Positions 62,277 through 64,000 of a stretch of DNA of 64,000 nucleotides are shown piece after piece. How positions within the stretch are numbered: position 1 is the first letter of the stretch; every line of letters starts with the position of its first letter. The DNA is taken from the IMG/VR virus record IMGVR_UViG_3300042874_000443, positions 1 to 64,000 of that record, one strand, 5' to 3'. The position numbers and the translations under genes were made by a program. Under the pieces are notes generated by a model. The model did not search any database and was not told where the DNA came from. It saw only the letters and a list, made by a program, of their open reading frames with translations. This DNA is from a virus.

Positions 62277-64000
62277 GGTCGTCGGGGTCCTTGACCGATT
62301 GCACGCCTCGGCTCAAGCGGAGCACGAGGTCACCGAGGCCCTTGAACGTGGACTGGAGGTTCTCTTCCAGGCCCGAGAAGGTCTGCTCGCCGATCTGCGG
62401 CTTGAGATCGGACTCCTGCATCCACAGCGTCAACATGACGCGCGCGAGGTTGTCGACCGCCTTCTCGAGGTTCGGCAGGTACTGACCAACCACGCCATGC
62501 AATGCCGGCGACTGTGCGAGCGTCGCCACGGCAGCGGCGTCGAACATGTCGGCTGAATGCAGCTGCGCTGCTTGATCGAGGAAGTGCGGATTGACCTCTT
62601 GCGGCAACGTCTGAGCGTTCGGACCGTTGGGCGGCATCATTGCCATCGGCGGCTGTTGCTGCTGTCCTTGCGACGGATCCATGCCGGGCTGTCCGCCCAT
62701 GCCCCCCATCATTGATGGGTCTTGTCCCATGCCCGGCTGTCCGCCCATGGACGGGTCCATGCCCATCGACGAATCCATGCCTGGTGCGTATGCGCCAGGA
62801 CCTGCATCAGGGCCGAACATTCCACCAGGGCCAGCGTCGACGGTACCAGGTGGCCCCATGTCAGGCTGTCCGCCCATCATTGACGGGTCGCCTGCAGCCG
62901 GTGGGAACGCGCCACCTGGCGGCATGCCCGGCGGAACGGCAGCGCCCATCGACGGGTCCTGAGGCGGCTGGCCCATCCCCGCGGTCATGCCCGGCGGCGT
63001 GCCCGGAGCACCGGTTGCGAGGTTCATCGAAGACGGAGGTGCGCCCATCGCTTGCGTCTGCACGCTCGGCGCGGGCGGTGCGCCGCCTGCGATCTCGGAC
63101 GATCGTTGCAGCAACATCTGGATGGTCTGCTGCTTCTCGACCAGCTTCTGCATCTCCTGCTGGATGTGCTGGTCCATCTCCATTGCGGCGAGGTCCAGCG
63201 GTGCAGGCGGAGGCGGAGCAGGCGGCGGCCCCATCGCGGCCATCGCTGCGTCCTGTCCGAGGTTTGGGTCGCCTTCCATGCCGGGGTCGCCGCCCGGGGG
63301 ACCTGCGTCGGCGCCACCGTTCGACGGCGGCGACTTCTTCTTCGGCTTGTCACCGCTGTCCGACTTCTTCTTGTCACCGCTGTCCGACTTCTTCTTGTCG
63401 TCGTCTGCGGCGAGCTTGTCGAGTCGCATCTGCACGTGCGCGAGCTGCGTCTTGGACGCGATCCACGCTACGGCAGAACGGGCGGATGCTGCCTTCACGA
63501 GAAGCGCCTCGGCGTCATCGACTGAGATGACGCACGCGTGCGCGAGCTTCTTGAGCGCGGGCACGAAGTTCATCGGCGCCATGCCGTTGATGGAGAACTG
63601 GTTGGCGCCGGCGTCCTTGATCGACACCTTCTTCGCGCCGACTGCCGACAGCATCGACGAGACGCAGGCCTGCAGATCGAGCGCGGATGTGAACCACGCG
63701 CGTTCGTTGAGACGCTCCTTGAGCGGGACCCAGATGAAGTCCGGCGGGAGGTAGACGATGTCCGCGCCCTTCGGCATCCAGATCGCGCCGTACGGGTGTG
63801 TTGGGTCGGTGGAGATCGTCTTCTCGGGACCGTAGTCGCCTTCAGTCGCACGGATGCGACGAACGCCGTCCGAGCCCGTCGAGATCGACTTGATCGTGAG
63901 CGGCACCGTGGCCTGGAACGTCGTGCCCTTCTGACGCACGAAGAATCCCTTGCCGGCTTTCGGTTCACCGCTGACGTCGGTGAACAGGCGCTTGTGCAGT
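62266..64000 (-). CDS. large virion protein, 5' end outside the window
   Basis: The frame is open to the right edge (it reads LHKRLFTDVSGEPKAGKG before the GTG at 63939), so the start lies outside. The first 180 visible residues are alpha/beta (ISTGSDGVRRIRATEGDYG, ISINRRW-type strands). A Lys/Asp-rich repeat follows (KKKSDSGDKKKSDSGDK). Residues about 230-430 are Met/Pro/Gly/Asp-rich with PGMDPS-type repeats, and a helical C-terminus ends it. No portal or terminase signature is visible. Likely a large internal or surface head protein. Confidence 0.6.
   Translation of the reverse strand, partial: LHKRLFTDVSGEPKAGKGFFVRQKGTTFQATVPLTIKSISTGSDGVRRIRATEGDYGPEKTISTDPTHPYGAIWMPKGADIVYLPPDFIWVPLKERLNERAWFTSALDLQACVSSMLSAVGAKKVSIKDAGANQFSINGMAPMNFVPALKKLAHACVISVDDAEALLVKAASARSAVAWIASKTQLAHVQMRLDKLAADDDKKKSDSGDKKKSDSGDKPKKKSPPSNGGADAGPPGGDPGMEGDPNLGQDAAMAAMGPPPAPPPPAPLDLAAMEMDQHIQQEMQKLVEKQQTIQMLLQRSSEIAGGAPPAPSVQTQAMGAPPSSMNLATGAPGTPPGMTAGMGQPPQDPSMGAAVPPGMPPGGAFPPAAGDPSMMGGQPDMGPPGTVDAGPGGMFGPDAGPGAYAPGMDSSMGMDPSMGGQPGMGQDPSMMGGMGGQPGMDPSQGQQQQPPMAMMPPNGPNAQTLPQEVNPHFLDQAAQLHSADMFDAAAVATLAQSPALHGVVGQYLPNLEKAVDNLARVMLTLWMQESDLKPQIGEQTFSGLEENLQSTFKGLGDLVLRLSRGVQSVKDPDDHAT

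Noticed and set aside
1-64000. CRISPR array, integrase or rRNA
   Set aside because: No regularly spaced direct repeats, no tyrosine or serine recombinase motifs in any translation, and no rRNA-like stretch were seen.
62266-64000. Portal protein
   Set aside because: Position would fit, but the sequence is dominated by Met/Pro/Gly-rich repeats and shows no portal-like helix pattern.

Overview
The window is part of the genome of a large tailed double-stranded DNA phage with a contractile tail (myovirus-like). The evidence is a block of virion genes on the minus strand holding a HK97-type capsid protein, a prohead protease with a Ser/His motif, a tail sheath and a spike with an OB-fold-like start and a repetitive C-terminus. 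Genes are short and packed, most overlapping by ATGA or GTGA. Base composition is GC-rich throughout, so the host is probably GC-rich, but nothing here identifies it. No terminase, polymerase, integrase, rRNA or CRISPR array is visible. The portal and terminase probably lie beyond the right edge.

Layout. (1) 1-202: start of a leftward virion gene. (2) 226-8168: a rightward run of about 27 very small genes. Fifteen of them carry the same zinc-binding pattern: a His in a G-[LIV]-V-H-like motif, one isolated Cys, then a T-C-x-x-C-[IL] motif near the C-terminus. This paralogous array is the most unusual feature of the window. (3) 8165-9460: leftward lytic transglycosylase, zinc-ribbon protein and spanin-like protein. 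(4) 9525-18298: rightward genes for a 2H phosphoesterase/kinase-like fusion, fibre-like proteins with a methyltransferase among them, and small accessory proteins. (5) 18320-20754: DUF1653-like protein, dCMP deaminase, two tandem RyR-domain proteins and a SLOG-family protein, a probable nucleotide-centred cassette. (6) 20660-22977: tRNA genes, two HNH endonucleases, a Pth2-type peptidyl-tRNA hydrolase with a fragment of a second copy, and an S4-domain protein. (7) 23000-31555: a structured noncoding stretch, then accessory genes (DUF3228, methyltransferase, membrane protein, Dam methylase, HAD nucleotidase, DUF4326, winged helix) ending at a clear intrinsic terminator. (8) 31636-34006: fibre or capsid-accessory genes interrupted by a LAGLIDADG endonuclease, and a free-standing biotinyl/lipoyl domain. 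(9) 33969-64000: all leftward. Read from the right this gives head proteins, protease, small helical head proteins, capsid, connectors, tail sheath, tube candidate, spike, holin-like proteins and lysis enzymes.

Expression. Many genes inside the runs have Shine-Dalgarno sites. At least nine genes that follow an intergenic gap instead have a TANNNT-like -10 box (one ends in A) exactly six bases before the start codon, which predicts leaderless mRNAs. Three genes share a GCCCTGACGGGC hairpin just before the ribosome binding site.

Most accessory proteins have no recognisable family, and their entries say so. Calls rest on reading the translations and motifs by eye; no database search was run.
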